Of a stretch of 6,088 nucleotides of DNA, positions 4,498 through 6,088 are shown in pieces; the stretch's first letter is position 1, and each line of letters starts with the position of its first letter. The stretch is from Chloroflexota bacterium (GTDB lineage: Bacteria; Chloroflexota; Limnocylindria; QHBO01). A program made the position numbers and the translations under genes. The notes beneath the pieces are model-generated. The model did not search any database, was not told the DNA's origin, and saw nothing but the letters and a program-made list of their open reading frames with translations. Location of the stretch: contig JACDBS010000196.1 of NCBI GenBank assembly GCA_013694795.1, positions 1 to 6,088 on the forward strand, read 5' to 3'.

Positions 4498-5463
4498 GTG
4501 ACGACCATCGACGAGCTCAATGCGCTCGAGACCGATGCGGTCGTGGCCGCTCTCTCCCCGTTGTTCGAGGGTGCTCCCCGCTTCCTGCGACGCCTGGCCG
4601 ACGCCCGCCCATTCGAGAACGAGGACGAGCTCTTCGGCGTCGCCCGCGCGATCGCGCGTGATATGCCGGAGGAGGAGCAGATCGAGCTGCTCGATGCCCA
4701 CCCCCGCATCGGCGCCGATCCGGCAACGGCCTCCGACCTGTCACGCCGCGAGCAAGGCCACGATCCGCCGGGCCACCACGAACAGGCGTGGATCGGCGAG
4801 GAGCTCACCGCCCTCAACGAGGCGTACGAGGGGCGCTTCGGCTTCCGTTTCGCGGTCTTCGTGGCCGGACGGCCTCGCGCCGACATCATCCCCATCCTCG
4901 AACGCGCGCTGCGCGCCGATCGCGACGAGGAGCTGCGCCGCGGACTCGACGAGGTCGTCTACATCGCGGCCGACCGGATGGAGAGCCTGCGCGGCCCGTT
5001 ACCGTTGCGCGAGGAGCTCAGGGAGGCAATCGCGCTCGAGGTCTCACGTTCCATGGTCGGCGAGATCGACCGCGACGGGCTCGTGCGCGCGACGCATCGG
5101 CTCATCGAGGAGGGAGTTCAATCCCCCGCCCTCCTGGCCCTGTCGCTCGCCAACCAGGACGATGAGAATGACCTTGGGACGCTGATCGAGCGATTGATGA
5201 GCGAGATCGGCCTGGGAGGCTGGGATGCGACGCGGGCCGGGCAGTTACTGGCCTTGCACGCGGCGGCCTCCATCGTCGGAGATGTGAGCCAGCCGATCGA
5301 CGGTGCGCGGAGGATTGCGGCGGTCTCCGGCAACGCGCAGTTCCGAGACCTCGTCAGCCGCTGGGAGGCAGATGCCGACGGCCGCGCGGCGCTGGATGGC
5401 GAGATCAGACGCGCGGCAGCAGAGTTGTTCGGCCCGCCCGACGACCACGGTGCCACCACATGA
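4498..5463 (+). CDS. uraD: OHCU decarboxylase fused to an uncharacterised C-terminal domain
   Basis: UraD decarboxylates OHCU to (S)-allantoin stereospecifically. Residues 1 to about 164 form the complete helical OHCU decarboxylase domain. An N-terminal helix pair with FEGAPRFLRRL leads to the catalytic motif AHPRIG (H68), then SRREQ (82-86), and then LNEAYEGRFGFRFAVFVAGR (106-125), the family hallmark. Normal stand-alone UraD proteins are about 160-175 residues, but this one has 321. The extra 155 or so residues are continuous in frame with no stop. They form a helical, Ala/Arg/Asp-rich region I cannot assign. The GTG start lies 3 bases after uraH, preceded by a weak GAGG, so translational coupling with uraH is likely. 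The stop overlaps the uricase ATG (ATGA). In Bacillus PucL an OHCU-decarboxylase domain is fused to uricase instead, so fusions in this pathway are known, but this partner is different. The decarboxylase call is secure; the role of the extension is unknown. Confidence 0.94.
   Translation: MTTIDELNALETDAVVAALSPLFEGAPRFLRRLADARPFENEDELFGVARAIARDMPEEEQIELLDAHPRIGADPATASDLSRREQGHDPPGHHEQAWIGEELTALNEAYEGRFGFRFAVFVAGRPRADIIPILERALRADRDEELRRGLDEVVYIAADRMESLRGPLPLREELREAIALEVSRSMVGEIDRDGLVRATHRLIEEGVQSPALLALSLANQDDENDLGTLIERLMSEIGLGGWDATRAGQLLALHAAASIVGDVSQPIDGARRIAAVSGNAQFRDLVSRWEADADGRAALDGEIRRAAAELFGPPDDHGATT
4990..5460 (+). other. C-terminal extension domain of UraD, unknown function
   Basis: This segment encodes residues about 165-321 of the UraD protein. 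Two sub-blocks can be seen. The first (about 170-235) is helical and includes LVRATHRLIEEGVQSPALLALS. The second (about 245-312) holds an IVGDVSQPIDGARRIAAVSG stretch, then FRDLVSRWEADAD and an acidic and alanine-rich end. The pattern of a Pro followed by (D/E)GARRI and a W/E-rich helix recalls small helical bundles in uncharacterised bacterial proteins, but this is a weak memory match. There are no cysteines, metal motifs or membrane segments. It could mediate oligomerisation with UraH or uricase, channel unstable OHCU, or be an independent domain joined by gene fusion. Confidence 0.6.
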
Positions 5464-6088
5464 AGCACGAGATCCGCTACGGCAAGGCCGACGTCAAGGT
5501 CTACCGCACCTACGCCGAGCCGCTGACCGGCATCACGCCCATCCCCGAGTCGCCGTTCACCGGGCGCGACAACATCCTCACCGCCACCGAGATCGAGGTC
5601 GTCGTTCACGGCACGACGTTCCTGGACGCGTACACGAAGGGCGACAACCGCCTGGTCGTGGCGACCGACACCATGAAGAACTTCATCCACGCCCGGTCCC
5701 TGCTGGCGCGCGCCCGCACGCTGGAGGAATGGCTGCTGGAGGTCGGCACCGCGTTTCTTGAAACGTACCCGCACATGGAGCGCCTGACGATGCTGGGTCG
5801 GGATCTGCCGTTCCCCGCGGCCCTCGTCTCGGGCGCCGATGGCTTCGAGGCGTCCGATCGGCTCTTCAGCCGCGACCGATGCGACTACGGCACCGCCCGC
5901 CTGGAGCTGGCCCGCAAGGACGACGGCTTGGTCGTCATCACCGATCACGAGTGCGGCCGACATGATCTCCAGCTGATCAAGATCACCGGCTCCGCCTTCG
6001 CCGACTTCGCGCGGGACGAGCACACCACGCTGCCTGAGCGGCCGGATCGCCCCCTCTACATCTGGTGCGACATCGGCTGGCGGTACAC
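5460..6088 (+). CDS. uox: Uricase (urate oxidase), C-terminus beyond window
   Basis: Uricase oxidises urate with O2 to 5-hydroxyisourate and H2O2 without a cofactor. The first 209 codons are present, out of about 300 in typical bacterial enzymes. Two tandem T-fold (tunnelling-fold) repeats are expected. The first carries YGKADVKVYR with the catalytic Lys (K9), and KGDNRLVVATDTMKNFI with the catalytic Thr (T69) of the urate and O2 site. The second begins with DYGTARLELAR, followed by the family block GSAFADFARDEHTTLPE and the DRPLYIWCDIGWRY segment at the window edge. The ATG overlaps the uraD stop (ATGA), so the two are translationally coupled. The gene is the third of the uraH-uraD-uricase operon and supplies the first reaction of the pathway. 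No peroxisomal or export signal is relevant or seen. Identity is very secure; the right end cannot be judged. Confidence 0.95.
   Translation, partial: MKHEIRYGKADVKVYRTYAEPLTGITPIPESPFTGRDNILTATEIEVVVHGTTFLDAYTKGDNRLVVATDTMKNFIHARSLLARARTLEEWLLEVGTAFLETYPHMERLTMLGRDLPFPAALVSGADGFEASDRLFSRDRCDYGTARLELARKDDGLVVITDHECGRHDLQLIKITGSAFADFARDEHTTLPERPDRPLYIWCDIGWRY

Noticed and set aside
5118..6023. Long minus-strand open frame opposite uraD and uricase
   Set aside because: It is antisense to two securely identified enzymes and rich in Val/Gly/Arg/Gln, as expected of a shadow frame.

Overview
The window is GC-rich and densely coding, with frequent GTG/TTG starts. It reads like a fragment of a soil or freshwater bacterial genome, probably Chloroflexota or a related high-GC lineage. 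That placement is an inference from the two-zinc-ribbon protein style, the META lipoprotein style and the codon bias; no rRNA or other taxonomic marker is present.

Left part (1-1109). On the minus strand a stand-alone cyclic-nucleotide-binding domain protein (140-553) runs into the N-terminus of a MurJ-type lipid II flippase that leaves the window at its left edge. Their overlap is CTGA, because no ATG/GTG/TTG start exists for the flippase. Divergent from them is a TTG-started protein with two four-cysteine zinc ribbons joined by a Gly/Tyr-rich linker (714-1046), closed by a strong hairpin terminator (1066-1094). The 160-bp divergent spacer (554-713) holds two perfect 15-bp palindromes.

Middle and right parts (1110-6088) hold a urate-degradation locus arranged as two divergent transcription units around a 56-bp spacer (4091-4146) that contains a 17-bp perfect inverted repeat. 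Rightward: uraH (5-hydroxyisourate hydrolase), uraD (OHCU decarboxylase with an unusual extra C-terminal domain of about 155 residues) and uricase (cut by the right edge). They are packed with a 3-nt gap and then an ATGA overlap. Leftward: a DUF3830 protein, an overlapping hydantoinase/dihydropyrimidinase-type cyclic amidohydrolase, a tandem META-domain lipoprotein and a small helical protein of unknown function.

The purine genes give a coherent route: uricase converts urate to 5-hydroxyisourate, UraH converts that to OHCU, UraD gives (S)-allantoin, and the cyclic amidohydrolase most likely opens the allantoin hydantoin ring to allantoate. DUF3830 shares the leftward operon and is probably an accessory of unknown role. 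The META lipoprotein and the small helical protein follow on the same strand at short spacing, but nothing in them ties them to purine metabolism. No RNA genes, mobile elements, CRISPR arrays or large repeats were seen, and no stretch above 300 bases lacks a gene.
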